From positions 124,001 through 188,000 of the forward strand of contig JAVJOW010000033.1 of assembly GCA_040216555.1 (NCBI GenBank): DNA of 64,000 nt, in the 5' to 3' direction. Positions 8,032-17,318 of the stretch are shown here, in pieces. Numbering within the stretch: the first letter of the stretch is position 1; each line of letters starts with the position of its first letter. A program made the position numbers and the translations under genes. A model generated the notes under the pieces. It ran no database searches. It saw only the letters and a list, made by a program, of their open reading frames with translations, and was not told the origin of the DNA. Source of the stretch: Arenibacter sp040216555. Lineage in GTDB: Bacteria > Bacteroidota > Bacteroidia > Flavobacteriales > Flavobacteriaceae.

Positions 8032-10218
8032 TTATTTAATAAACAATAGTTCCCTATATTTGGTTAGTGGCCAATATTCGTCGCCTACCAATTGCTCCAA
8101 TTTATCGCAATGGTACCTTATTTCATCGAAATAAGGACGTACACTATCGCAATAAGCAATGGCTTTTTTGTTGATGTCCGTCATATTGTTGGCTTTCTTT
8201 CTTTCGTCAACCATAGCATCGGTCTTAATTTTTATGGCGCGGATATGCTCGGAAATTCGCTCTACAATATCCAACTGACTTTCCGACATTTTTTTATGGG
8301 CTGCACCGTAAATTTCTTTTAGACCTACCACATTTTTTATCAATTTATTCTGATACTCCACTGCAGCAGGAATAATATAGCTGTAAGCAAGCTCATTGAA
8401 TACCCTACCTTCAATTTGAATATGAAGAATATATTCTTCCAACTCCACTTCTTGTCGAACCCTTACCTCAATTTCGCTCATGACATTCATGGACTTGAAC
8501 AGTGCCAAACTTTCTTTGGAGGTAAGTATCTGCAACGCCTGGGGTGTATTCTTGTTATTGCTCAAGCCGCGGGATTTGGCCTCATTTTCCCAAACCTCGC
8601 TATAACCATCGCCCTCAAACCTAATTCTTTTGGAGGTTTTTATATATTCCCTAAGGACATTAAAAATTGCCTCATCCTTTTTAAGACCTTTCTTATCCAC
8701 TAGTTGATCTACCTCCTTTTTAAAGGCCATAAGTTGCTTGGCCACAATGGTATTTAGTACCGTCATAGGCTTGGCACAATTGGTTTTGGAACCCACCCCA
8801 CGCATCTCGAACTTGTTTCCTGTAAATGCAAAAGGCGAGGTGCGGTTACGATCGGTATTGTCCAGAAGAATTTCCGGAATCTTGCCTACCACGTTCAATT
8901 TTAATTCGGTCTTTTCTTCAGGGGACAATTTCCCCTTGGTCACCCCTTCAAGTTCATTTAAAACTTCATTCAGCTGTTCCCCTATAAAAATCGACAAGAT
9001 AGCAGGAGGCGCCTCATTGGCACCCAATCTATGGTCGTTTCCTGCAGAAGCAATGGAAGAACGCAATAATTCCTCATAATTATCCACAGCCTTTATAGTA
9101 TTTACGAAAAAAGTTAAGAACTGAAGGTTTTTCATGGGGGTAGACCCAGGACTAAGCAAATTAACACCGGTATCCGTAGACAAAGACCAATTGTTATGCT
9201 TGCCGGACCCATTTATACCCCTAAAAGGTTTTTCATGAAAGAGTACTTTAAAAAAATGCTTATCAGCTATCTTTTCCATAACATCCATGAGCAGTAGATT
9301 GTGATCTACGGCCAGATTCGTTTCTTCAAAGATTGGAGCTAACTCAAATTGATTAGGGGCTACTTCATTGTGTCTGGTTTTTACCGGAATTCCCAATTTG
9401 GTACATTCCCTTTCCAGATCTTTCATGAAATTCAAAACGCGATTTGGAATAACCCCAAAGTAGTGATCGTCCAATTGTTGCCCTTTTGCAGCAGATTGGC
9501 CTATTAAAGTGCGGCCTGCCAAGCTAATATCTGGTCGGGAAAAGGCCAATGACTTATCTATTAAGAAATACTCCTGCTCCCAGCCTAAGGTGGCGTATAC
9601 TTTGGTAACATTTTTATCAAAGAATTTAGCTACGGCAGTAGCGGCTTCATCCATGGCATTCAATGCCCTTAATAGCGGAGCCTTATTATCCAAGGCTTCC
9701 CCGGTATATGCCACAAAAACTGTTGGTATACATAGGGTGGTGTCGTAAAGAAATGCCGGAGACGTTGGATCCCAGGCCGTGTAGCCCCTGGCCTCAAAAG
9801 TATTTCGTATTCCGCCGTTTGGAAAACTGGAGGCATCCGATTCCTGCTGCACCAACTGGCCACCACCGAACTTTTCCATCACCCTTCCTTCGGGCGAAAA
9901 ATCAAAAAAAGCATCGTGTTTTTCAGCAGTGGTTCCTGTTAGTGGTTGAAACCAATGGGTGTAATGGGTTGCTCCCATGGATATAGCCCATGTCTTCATC
10001 CCTTCCGCCACCTGATCAGCAACTTTTCTGTCTATTTTAACACCGGATACCACGGCCGCCTTTACCCTGTCATAAGCATCCTTGGTCAAGTATTGCAGCA
10101 TACGTTCCTCATTGAACACGTTCATTCCAAAATACTCCGAACGTCTTCCAGAGTCTTCCACAACTATTTCAATTCTAGTATGACTGCTTTTTATGGCCTT
10201 AAATCTTTGATTTGACAT
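8032..10218 (-). CDS. glnN: Glutamine synthetase type III
   Basis: ATP-dependent synthesis of glutamine from glutamate and ammonium. Family GSIII: a large enzyme with its own N-terminal domain and the GS catalytic core. Visible core motifs include NEVAPNQFELAP, DHNLLLMDVM, GINGSGKHNNWS and ANEAPPAILS. The frame extends to 10335, but the ATG at 10218 (MSNQRFKA) gives 728 residues, the usual GSIII length; the upstream 39 residues are hydrophobic and include the promoter box, so they are not coding. Divergent from the type II glnA with about 200 bases between. Confidence 0.96.
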   Translation of the reverse strand: MSNQRFKAIKSSHTRIEIVVEDSGRRSEYFGMNVFNEERMLQYLTKDAYDRVKAAVVSGVKIDRKVADQVAEGMKTWAISMGATHYTHWFQPLTGTTAEKHDAFFDFSPEGRVMEKFGGGQLVQQESDASSFPNGGIRNTFEARGYTAWDPTSPAFLYDTTLCIPTVFVAYTGEALDNKAPLLRALNAMDEAATAVAKFFDKNVTKVYATLGWEQEYFLIDKSLAFSRPDISLAGRTLIGQSAAKGQQLDDHYFGVIPNRVLNFMKDLERECTKLGIPVKTRHNEVAPNQFELAPIFEETNLAVDHNLLLMDVMEKIADKHFFKVLFHEKPFRGINGSGKHNNWSLSTDTGVNLLSPGSTPMKNLQFLTFFVNTIKAVDNYEELLRSSIASAGNDHRLGANEAPPAILSIFIGEQLNEVLNELEGVTKGKLSPEEKTELKLNVVGKIPEILLDNTDRNRTSPFAFTGNKFEMRGVGSKTNCAKPMTVLNTIVAKQLMAFKKEVDQLVDKKGLKKDEAIFNVLREYIKTSKRIRFEGDGYSEVWENEAKSRGLSNNKNTPQALQILTSKESLALFKSMNVMSEIEVRVRQEVELEEYILHIQIEGRVFNELAYSYIIPAAVEYQNKLIKNVVGLKEIYGAAHKKMSESQLDIVERISEHIRAIKIKTDAMVDERKKANNMTDINKKAIAYCDSVRPYFDEIRYHCDKLEQLVGDEYWPLTKYRELLFIK

Positions 10219-10233
10219 AAATTCTTTTTTTGA

Positions 10234-10241
10234 CAAAAATA
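10234..10241 (-). promoter_or_regulatory. Bacteroidota -7 element for glnN
   Basis: Exact TAnnTTTG (tatttttg, minus strand), 15 bases before the glnN ATG at 10218. It supports that start over the longer frame. Confidence 0.6.
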
Positions 10242-10373
10242 ACAATTCATTAAAATAATCCACATAAAATACATATTTAATAATATACCCCCTAAAAAAT
10301 AGGGGTCTCCAAAAAAATATCAACATTATTATCATTTAACCCACTAATAAATGGCATATATGATGGAAATTAT

Positions 10374-10381
10374 TATTTTTG
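10374..10381 (+). promoter_or_regulatory. Bacteroidota -7 element for glnA
   Basis: Exact TAnnTTTG (tatttttg), 34 bases before the glnA ATG at 10416. With the box at 10234-10241 it makes a divergent promoter pair in the 197-base gap. Confidence 0.55.
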
Positions 10382-10415
10382 TCTGCGTTAATAATAAAAA
10401 TCAACAATACATATT

Positions 10416-11429
10416 ATGAGCAAGTCTAAATTAGAATACATTTGGTTGGACGGGTACGAGCCCACACAAAACATGAGGAGTAAAACTAAGGTTGAGGAAA
10501 ACTTCAGTGGTAAATTGGAAGATTGCCCAATCTGGTCTTTTGATGGAAGTTCAACCCGCCAGGCCGAAGGAGGATCTTCTGACTGTGTGTTAAAGCCGGT
10601 AGCAATTTATCCCGACCCGCATCGTGTTAACGGTTATTTAGTAATGACCGAGGTAATGAATCCTGATGGTACCCCACACGTGTCTAACGGTAGGGCTACA
10701 ATTGAAGATGAAGACAATGATTTCTGGTTTGGATTTGAGCAAGAATATTTCATTATGGATACTAGAACAGAACTTCCTTTAGGTTTCCCTAGGGGTGGGT
10801 ATCCAAAACCTCAAGGTATGTACTACTGTTCTGTTGGTGGTCTAAACACTCATGGACGTGACTTGGTAGAAGAGCATGCAGATGCTTGTATCGCTGCCGG
10901 TCTAAACTTTGAAGGAATTAACCAAGAAGTTGCCTGTGGACAGTGGGAATTCCAATTATTCGCCAAAGGTGCTAAAAAAGCTGGTGATGAAATTTGGGTT
11001 GCAAGATATTTATTGGACAGACTGACCGAAAAACATGGTTACTATATTGAATACCACCCAAAACCGCTTGGTGATACCGATTGGAACGGTTCAGGAATGC
11101 ACGCCAACTTTTCTAACACTACTCTAAGAACTTGTGGTTCAAGAGAAGTTTACGAGAAAATATGTGAGGCCTTCCGTCCAGTTGTAAAAGAGCATATTGC
11201 AGTTTACGGAGAGTTCAACGAACAACGTTTAACTGGAAGACACGAAACAGCTTCTATCCATGACTTTAGCTATGGTATTTCCGATAGGGGTGCCTCTATT
11301 AGAATTCCGATCATTACAGTTCAAAAAGGCTGGAAAGGTTGGTTGGAAGATAGAAGACCAGCTTCCAACGGTGATCCTTACAAAATAGCAGGTAGAATCG
11401 TTAAAACAGTTAAATCCGTTAAAATATAA
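10416..11429 (+). CDS. glnA: Glutamine synthetase type II (eukaryotic-like)
   Basis: A second glutamine synthetase, here of the GSII family otherwise best known from eukaryotes. The 337 residues match GSII length (type I is about 450-470). Diagnostic features are the N-terminal LEYIWLDGYEP and WSFDGSST blocks, GFEQEYF, GINQEVACGQWEFQ, GMHANFSN and the C-terminal HETASIHDFSYG segment followed by RGASIRIP. It has no regulatory adenylylation loop of the GSI-beta type that I can see. Divergently transcribed from the type III enzyme and followed by a strong terminator. Confidence 0.96.
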   Translation: MSKSKLEYIWLDGYEPTQNMRSKTKVEENFSGKLEDCPIWSFDGSSTRQAEGGSSDCVLKPVAIYPDPHRVNGYLVMTEVMNPDGTPHVSNGRATIEDEDNDFWFGFEQEYFIMDTRTELPLGFPRGGYPKPQGMYYCSVGGLNTHGRDLVEEHADACIAAGLNFEGINQEVACGQWEFQLFAKGAKKAGDEIWVARYLLDRLTEKHGYYIEYHPKPLGDTDWNGSGMHANFSNTTLRTCGSREVYEKICEAFRPVVKEHIAVYGEFNEQRLTGRHETASIHDFSYGISDRGASIRIPIITVQKGWKGWLEDRRPASNGDPYKIAGRIVKTVKSVKI

Positions 11430-11463
11430 AGAGTTAAAAAATAATTGTTGATTATTTTTACCG

Positions 11464-11497
11464 ACCGTTCCTTTTGAGAAAGAGGGGCGGTTTTTTT
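11464..11497 (+). terminator. Terminator after glnA
   Basis: 11-bp stem with G-U pairs (11464-11474 with 11481-11491), a 6-base loop and a T tract. It ends the glnA transcript and is also close to the stop of the convergent gene at 11505. Confidence 0.85.
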
Positions 11498-11504
11498 ATA
11501 CGTT

Positions 11505-13112
11505 TTATTTTATAATGGCTCCTTCATTACGCAGTGGCGTGTTCATCCAAAAATCACTGTAATTATAAGGTTTAACAATGGGTTGATCCTGAAATATGGG
11601 CCAATTTTTGTCCATATAAAGATGCTTGCCCGGATATTGCCCAACCGGTTTTCGTTGCTGTACAAAAAATTCCCTGAATTGCATTAAGGAATAGGTTTCG
11701 GAGTAATCCAACTTATTCCCATCCATATCTATAATATTATCCATTACTACACGAAAATCATCCTTACCAATATCTCCCGGATCAGCGTAAAAAATTTCCA
11801 AGGCCTGGTCTCCAAGGCCCATCTTAGGATACAACTGTACGGTTGCACTGTCTTTAAGAACTATCTTCTCTATGTCAACACCTTTACCTTTATAACTAAT
11901 ATTATAATTTTTATCCTTAAGTACCTTAAAATGCAAGGGCACTCTATTAAATATAATTTCAAATAGCTTTTTTTCAAAGTCTACGAACACGTTCTTGACA
12001 GTAAAGACCGGTGGTACTTTTACCTCAAATTTATTACTAAAGGAAATATAACTGGGAAACATTATATTGTCCTCCTTCTTGTATCCCACTACTGTGCGAT
12101 AAAGTAACCTATCCTCGATTTTTTTACTGGTCTTGCTTATTTTCCTAGTTCCCAACAAAGCGTCATAAGTTGCGTATTCCAATTTAACGATTTCAAAATT
12201 ATCCTTGGAAATATAAATCTTTCCCCGGGCCATAATCTTTCTGTTGTGCTTATAAATATCTATTACATACAGTGGCATTCCGTCCAAGAAGGTATCTTCC
12301 TGAATGGAAAAATCATGGTTCTTTATAAAATCCGTATCCAAATGGTCAATGTAGGAATAAGAGTAGGTGTTATAATTCCTGATAGCATCCATGATACGCA
12401 GTATTACAAACTCATTGCCCCCGTAACTATTTAAATAGGCTTTAGGAATGGTCTTGGTCTTGTATTCGCCATAATCATATAGCCTCTCACTTAAGGAATC
12501 CGTTGGAAAGTTGGCATTTCTGGAGTATTCGTATATCCTTATATTGGTATCTTCATAATCCAAAGTCCCGAAACCCTTATCAAAAACCTCAACAATTGCC
12601 TCATTCAAATTGGTATAACCTCCAGATTTCCATTGGTAATCCCTATAGTAGCCAACATAAGACTGTGGATTAAAGGGATAATTTAGAGGGATTTTTTCTA
12701 TGGCCTTCGAAATAATCTCTTCCGCAGTAACAGGCCTATCATTGTCATTTCTGCCTCTTCGCCTTTTCTTGGACGCGCTCAAGGTAACCTCATCCAATTG
12801 GATAAGCATAGGTCTTAAATATATCTGATTAATTTGATCCGTTAATAACTCGCCAATTACAATTTCCTTGGAATCATACCCCATGGAGGTGATCTGCAAA
12901 GTATCATTAAGCTCCCGAAACTTGATAGGTATCCTAAAACTACCGTCATTATTGGAAATAACCCCCACAGCCCTATTCTTGACCCGTATGCTTGCAAAAG
13001 GTATTGGCTCTATGTTTTCCGAATCAATCAACATTCCACTTATAAATTCGCTTTCTTGGCCCTGAACAATGGTACAAAACAAAATTAAGAAGGCTATAAG
13101 GTTGACTCTCAT
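11505..13112 (-). CDS. CarboxypepD_reg-like domain outer-membrane-associated protein
   Basis: A 535-residue exported protein. Signal peptide to about residue 19 (IVQGQ), then a carboxypeptidase D regulatory-like Ig fold at about 24-110 containing FASIRVKN, ISNNDGSFRI and SMGYDSKEI, the same module that precedes many Bacteroidota TonB receptors. A basic linker rich in Arg/Lys follows, then a long unclassified beta-rich domain to the C-terminus. There is no TonB plug or barrel that I can recognise. Such proteins are common in flavobacterial envelopes and their role is not established. Single gene, convergent with glnA. Confidence 0.8.
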   Translation of the reverse strand: MRVNLIAFLILFCTIVQGQESEFISGMLIDSENIEPIPFASIRVKNRAVGVISNNDGSFRIPIKFRELNDTLQITSMGYDSKEIVIGELLTDQINQIYLRPMLIQLDEVTLSASKKRRRGRNDNDRPVTAEEIISKAIEKIPLNYPFNPQSYVGYYRDYQWKSGGYTNLNEAIVEVFDKGFGTLDYEDTNIRIYEYSRNANFPTDSLSERLYDYGEYKTKTIPKAYLNSYGGNEFVILRIMDAIRNYNTYSYSYIDHLDTDFIKNHDFSIQEDTFLDGMPLYVIDIYKHNRKIMARGKIYISKDNFEIVKLEYATYDALLGTRKISKTSKKIEDRLLYRTVVGYKKEDNIMFPSYISFSNKFEVKVPPVFTVKNVFVDFEKKLFEIIFNRVPLHFKVLKDKNYNISYKGKGVDIEKIVLKDSATVQLYPKMGLGDQALEIFYADPGDIGKDDFRVVMDNIIDMDGNKLDYSETYSLMQFREFFVQQRKPVGQYPGKHLYMDKNWPIFQDQPIVKPYNYSDFWMNTPLRNEGAIIK

Positions 13113-13129
13113 TACCTAATTACTGTCTT

Positions 13130-14068
13130 TTAGGATATTGTTAAATATACAAATAGAACATACACAGCCAAAAGGATTACTCCGTCCTTCCAGCCTAACC
13201 TTAGTCCTTTTGGCAAAAACACTAGCGGAAGAATTAAAAAGGAGGTACCCAACATCCAAAAAATATCGTTGGTCAGCAAGCCTTGATCCGATACTTTAAT
13301 GGGCGTTATCATTGACGTAATACCCAAAACAGCCAACAGATTAAAAATATTGGACCCTATAAGATTTCCTAAAGAAATGGCCTTTTCCTTCTTTAACACT
13401 GCGATTACAGAGGCAGCCAATTCCGGAATACTGGTGCCGATAGATACTACGGTTACCGCAATTACCCGCTCACTAACACCATAAAAAGTAGCAAGCCCTA
13501 CGGCACCCTTAATCAATAGTTCAGAACCTCCCCAAAGGGCAAGTCCGCCCAAGCCCAAAAATAGCACCGTTTTATATAAAGGCAGAGGAACATCATCCTC
13601 AGGCAATTCATCTACAACCGCAGTTTTCTGAAAGCGCAAGAGATATACCAAGAAAATAAAGAGTACAATCACCATTAAAAAGCCCTCATATCTTTGTAAC
13701 TCTCCATCGAAATAAATAAAACCAAAAAACAATAGGGATGCCAGCATCATAACTGGCCAATCTGTAGTATAAAAACTCTTTCTAACCTCTATACTTCCCA
13801 GAATAACGGTTATTGCCAGTACCAGACCCAGATTGGCAATATTGGAGCCTACAACATTGCCCAGCGCCAAATCGGGAAAGCCCTCCAAAGCAGCATTTAC
13901 ACTTACTATTAGCTCGGGTGCGGAGGTCGCAAAGGAAACCACTGTCATACCTATAACAATCTTCGGTATATTAAGCTTTAATGACAAGGCCACCGCCGCC
14001 TTTAAAAGCCAATTTCCTCCCGCAATCAACAATACCAATCCTAAAACAATAAAAAGTATATCCAGCAT
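13130..14068 (-). CDS. Calcium/sodium antiporter (CaCA family, YrbG-like)
   Basis: Inner-membrane cation exchanger of 312 residues with about ten hydrophobic segments in two inverted halves. The first alpha repeat shows SFATSAPEL at 45-53 and GNVVGSNIAN at 70-79; the second shows SIGTSIPEL followed by GNLIGSNIFN. These are the ion-binding motifs of the family. I used the ATG at 14068 rather than the adjacent TTG at 14071. An exact -7 box lies 15 bases upstream. The ion (Ca2+ versus another divalent) is inferred from the family. Confidence 0.92.
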   Translation of the reverse strand: MLDILFIVLGLVLLIAGGNWLLKAAVALSLKLNIPKIVIGMTVVSFATSAPELIVSVNAALEGFPDLALGNVVGSNIANLGLVLAITVILGSIEVRKSFYTTDWPVMMLASLLFFGFIYFDGELQRYEGFLMVIVLFIFLVYLLRFQKTAVVDELPEDDVPLPLYKTVLFLGLGGLALWGGSELLIKGAVGLATFYGVSERVIAVTVVSIGTSIPELAASVIAVLKKEKAISLGNLIGSNIFNLLAVLGITSMITPIKVSDQGLLTNDIFWMLGTSFLILPLVFLPKGLRLGWKDGVILLAVYVLFVYLTIS

Positions 14069-14083
14069 CAAAAAATTTTCCTA

Positions 14084-14091
14084 CAAATATA
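14084..14091 (-). promoter_or_regulatory. Bacteroidota -7 element for the CaCA antiporter
   Basis: Exact TAnnTTTG (tatatttg, minus strand), 15 bases before the ATG at 14068. Confidence 0.5.
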
Positions 14092-14472
14092 ACCAAGAAT
14101 CCGACTTTTTTTCACCAACATAACTGCCTTTCCAATAAATCAAGAAATTCAAACTAACCACCTAAAAATATCCCCGGCCATAAAGGGAATCCAATAAAAT
14201 ATTCAATTTTAGATCACCTCCAGTACAATTTGAAAAGAATAAACCAGTGACTTTTAACGATTGATCCCATATTGGCTCCAGATGAAAATTTTCGGAAGCC
14301 TTATTTTGCACCCAGAACTACACAATTCTTGATTACTCCATACAAGCTTCAAACTATCAATTCTACTGCCTCTCCACTCCTAAGAATGGAGCTGGAGCTT
14401 TATTACCAACACCTCGGATTACGCACAATATAAAAATAGATTTTTCAAACAATGGCATATATTATTAAATTG
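14092..14472. other. Non-coding stretch between divergent genes
   Basis: About 380 bases without a believable gene on either strand. The only structure I see is a small imperfect hairpin at 14373-14392 (ctccactc with gaatggag around ctaa). It is long for an intergenic region here and could be a degraded gene or hold a small RNA, but nothing in it lets me decide. Confidence 0.4.
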
Positions 14473-14480
14473 TATCTTTG
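14473..14480 (+). promoter_or_regulatory. -7 element, nearly touching nrnA ATG
   Basis: Exact TAnnTTTG (tatctttg) only 5 bases before the ATG at 14486, so transcription should begin at or next to the start codon. Confidence 0.65.
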
Positions 14481-14485
14481 CGCGC

Positions 14486-15502
14486 ATGAATTTAGAGATT
14501 ATAAAGGCAATTAAGGGGTTGTTGGATATACCCCAGAAAATTGTAATTATACCGCATAAAAATCCGGACGGAGATGCTATTGGTTCTACTTTGGGACTAT
14601 GGCACTACCTGAAAGGAAAAGGGCAGGATGCAACCATCATTGTTCCCAACGATTTTCCCAAATTCTTAAAATGGATGCCGGGAAGCGAGCATATAGTCAA
14701 TTTTGAAAGAGACAACTCAGCAGCGAAAGCCCTCATTAACAATGCTACCGCTATATTTACTTTAGACTTCAATCACTTGGGTCGGATTGGGCAACTGCAA
14801 CCTTTATTGGAAGGTTCATCGGCCACATTTGTAATGATAGATCACCATCAAGAACCGGATAATTACTCCAAGATTACCTACTCTGATGTTCGTATGAGTT
14901 CTACATGTGAAATGGTTTTCAATGTAATTGAAGGACTGAATGATGTAGACAGCATTACCCCCGATCTTGCAATTTCGTTATACACCGGTATCATGACCGA
15001 CACTGGATCTTTTAAATATTCTTCCACCACCAGCCGGACACATTTGGTTGTTGCCAAATTAATAGCGCAAGGAGCCAAAAATACAGAAGCACACAACAAG
15101 GTATATGATACCAATACGCCAAGTAGATTACATCTTTTGGGTTGTGCTTTAAAAAACATGGTCATTCTGGAAGAATTTAATACGGCATTTATCACTTTGT
15201 CGCAAGACGAACTGGATACCTACGATTATAAAAAAGGAGATACCGAAGGTTTCGTGAATTACGGATTAACGTTGGAAGGAATTGTTTTTGCTGTTATCTT
15301 CATTGAAAACCGCGAGGAAGGAATTATCAAGATCTCTTTTAGATCTGAAGGGGATTTTTCGGTCAATGAATTTGCTAGAGCCAATTTTAATGGAGGTGGA
15401 CATACCAATGCCGCAGGTGGACGAAGCGATGTTTCCATGGAAGAAACCATAAACCAATTCAAGGCCTTACTGCCGCAATACAAAGAAGATTTAAACGCAT
15501 GA
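14486..15502 (+). CDS. nrnA: DHH-family phosphoesterase (NrnA-like)
   Basis: Predicted nanoRNase and pAp phosphatase of the DHH/DHHA1 family, cytoplasmic, Mn2+-dependent. The 338 residues carry the metal motifs H24-NPDGDA (26-31), a central LDFNHLG and the namesake IDHHQEP block, then the C-terminal DHHA1 domain with GGGHTNAAGG. It is likely to degrade 2-5-nt RNA oligomers to mononucleotides and to dephosphorylate pAp. It starts an operon with gldI (4-base ATGA overlap) and a second PPIase gene. Confidence 0.9.
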   Translation: MNLEIIKAIKGLLDIPQKIVIIPHKNPDGDAIGSTLGLWHYLKGKGQDATIIVPNDFPKFLKWMPGSEHIVNFERDNSAAKALINNATAIFTLDFNHLGRIGQLQPLLEGSSATFVMIDHHQEPDNYSKITYSDVRMSSTCEMVFNVIEGLNDVDSITPDLAISLYTGIMTDTGSFKYSSTTSRTHLVVAKLIAQGAKNTEAHNKVYDTNTPSRLHLLGCALKNMVILEEFNTAFITLSQDELDTYDYKKGDTEGFVNYGLTLEGIVFAVIFIENREEGIIKISFRSEGDFSVNEFARANFNGGGHTNAAGGRSDVSMEETINQFKALLPQYKEDLNA

Positions 15503-16044
15503 AACACTTGATATTGCTTTTGCTTATTCTTGCCTTCTCCAGCTGCAATGGACCTGAACCGCGTAAGCCTGTTAAAGTTAAAACAGGAAGTATTTTACAA
15601 AAATCGGTCGAACGCAATAAAGACCTTTTGGCAAAGGAGGAAAAACAAATAATGGAAATTATTAAAAATGACTCCTTGAACACCTACTTTTCCAGTGGCA
15701 TCGGTTCTTGGTATCATTATATGGTCAAGAACGACCAGACCGATTATCTCCCAAAAACAGATGACCTGGTGACACTGCAATACAATGTCATGACTTTCAA
15801 CAATGACACCATATATTCCAAAGAGAATATTGGGACCATAACCTACAAGGTAGATAAGCAGGATCTGTTCCCCGGTTTGAGAAATAGTATAAAACTTTTA
15901 AAAGAGAAGGAAAGCGCAACGTTTTTGTTCCCCTCCTCCCTATCCTACGGTTACCACGGGGACAATAACAAAATTGGGGTAAATGTCCCCATTAAATCCA
16001 CCATTACCATTTTAAACATAGATAAACAAAAAGACAACAATTAA
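15499..16044 (+). CDS. gldI: Gliding-motility-associated PPIase lipoprotein GldI
   Basis: FKBP-type peptidyl-prolyl isomerase of 181 residues, exported as a lipoprotein (hydrophobic N-terminus then FSSC, Cys16). The C-terminal half has the FKBP pattern: DLVTLQYNV, LFPGLRNSIKLL, ATFLFPSSLSYGY and the closing VPIKSTITI. It resembles GldI of Flavobacterium johnsoniae, which is needed for gliding and helps fold Gld/type IX secretion components. Start ATG overlaps the nrnA stop. The following gene encodes another PPIase lipoprotein, so this operon supplies periplasmic folding helpers. Confidence 0.82.
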   Translation: MKHLILLLLILAFSSCNGPEPRKPVKVKTGSILQKSVERNKDLLAKEEKQIMEIIKNDSLNTYFSSGIGSWYHYMVKNDQTDYLPKTDDLVTLQYNVMTFNNDTIYSKENIGTITYKVDKQDLFPGLRNSIKLLKEKESATFLFPSSLSYGYHGDNNKIGVNVPIKSTITILNIDKQKDNN

Positions 16045-16055
16045 AACTAATTACA

Positions 16056-17162
16056 ATGAAGAAAATTTATTTATTATTGGCAGTAGTATCCATAGCATTT
16101 TCAAGCTGCAAGTCCAGTAAGCATGCCGATTTGGGAGATGGTATTTTTGCGGATATTACCACCACCAAAGGTGAAATACTACTTAAATTGGAGTACCAAA
16201 AAACCCCTTTGACCGTTGCCAATTTTATATCCCTGGCCGAAGGAAACAATCCTTTTGTTACCGACAGCCTAAAAGGCAAAAAATATTATGACGGTATTAT
16301 CTTTCATAGAATTATAAAGGACTTTATGATTCAAGGTGGAGATCCAACTGGAACAGGGATGGGAAATCCGGGATATAAATTTAAGGATGAATTTAACGAC
16401 TCCCTTACCCACAATAAGGCCGGTATCCTATCCATGGCCAATTCTGGACCTACTACCAACGGAAGTCAGTTTTTCATCACCCACAAGGAAACTCCCTTTT
16501 TAAATGGCAGACACACTGTTTTTGGTGAGGTTGTCCAAGGAATGGATGTTGTTGATTCCATTGCCAATGTTAAAACTGCGGAAGGCGACAGACCAGTTAC
16601 CGATGTGGTAATGAACACCGTTGAAATTATCAGAAACGGCAAGGAGGCCAAGAAATTTGATGCCGTAAAAGTAATGAGCGATTACTTTGCCGAGGAAGAG
16701 GAAAGGATCAAGGCGATGGAGAAAATGAAAACCGATTTCGTTGCCCAAATTACCGCAGAGGAAAGTACCGCGGAAGAGCTACCATCAGGACTTAAAATAC
16801 TTACCCTAGCAGAGGGCAATGGAGAGCAGCCCAAAGTGGGGCAAAAGGTAAATGTGCTATATGCAGGATATTTGTCTGACGGATCACTCTTTGACAGTAA
16901 CTACGAAGAAATCGCTAAAAAATATGGCGTTTATCAGGAGGCCAGAAAACAAGGTCGCGGTTACGAAGCCATTCCAATGGACTACAGCCCGGAAGCCAGG
17001 ATAATTCCAGGATTCAAGGAAGGTCTTATGCAAATGAAGGTTGGAGACAAGGTTCGTTTGTTTATACCATCCCATTTAGGCTATGGTGAAGCTGGTTATG
17101 GCCCTATTCCCCCAGATGCCAAGTTAATTTTTGATTTGGAAATTACTGGGATAGCCCAATAG
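16056..17162 (+). CDS. Cyclophilin-FKBP fusion peptidyl-prolyl isomerase lipoprotein
   Basis: A 368-residue exported protein joining two unrelated PPIase folds. Lipobox FSSC (Cys18) follows the signal segment. A cyclophilin domain spans about 28-195 with TTKGEILLKLEY, YDGIIFHRII, MIQGGDPTGTG, GSQFFIT and LNGRHTVFGEV. A charged helical linker (about 200-240) leads to an FKBP domain at about 255-368 with VNVLYAGYL, IPGFKEGLMQMKVGD and IPSHLGYGEAGYG. It lies 11 bases after gldI and is followed by a strong terminator. It is likely a periplasmic or outer-membrane-anchored foldase. Confidence 0.93.
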   Translation: MKKIYLLLAVVSIAFSSCKSSKHADLGDGIFADITTTKGEILLKLEYQKTPLTVANFISLAEGNNPFVTDSLKGKKYYDGIIFHRIIKDFMIQGGDPTGTGMGNPGYKFKDEFNDSLTHNKAGILSMANSGPTTNGSQFFITHKETPFLNGRHTVFGEVVQGMDVVDSIANVKTAEGDRPVTDVVMNTVEIIRNGKEAKKFDAVKVMSDYFAEEEERIKAMEKMKTDFVAQITAEESTAEELPSGLKILTLAEGNGEQPKVGQKVNVLYAGYLSDGSLFDSNYEEIAKKYGVYQEARKQGRGYEAIPMDYSPEARIIPGFKEGLMQMKVGDKVRLFIPSHLGYGEAGYGPIPPDAKLIFDLEITGIAQ

Positions 17163-17180
17163 TCATATTCCAAAAGATCA

Positions 17181-17226
17181 AAATCCTTGTTGGCCTCTAT
17201 ATTGGAGATCAACAAGGATTTTTTTA
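17181..17226 (+). terminator. Terminator of the nrnA-gldI-PPIase operon
   Basis: Perfect 12-bp stem (17181-17192 with 17210-17221), 17-base loop, T run to 17226. It lies 18 bases beyond the PPIase stop. Confidence 0.92.
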
Positions 17227-17318
17227 TTGCTTATTCAGTTATTCTGATTAAGTGCGTATCCGAAAAGTAACCACGGATTAGAAAAATTTACTCCGCCAAA
17301 CAAATACATAAGGGAAAT

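Noticed and set aside
10219..10335. Longer N-terminus of glnN
   Set aside because: The extra 39 residues are hydrophobic, unlike GSIII, and contain the promoter box.
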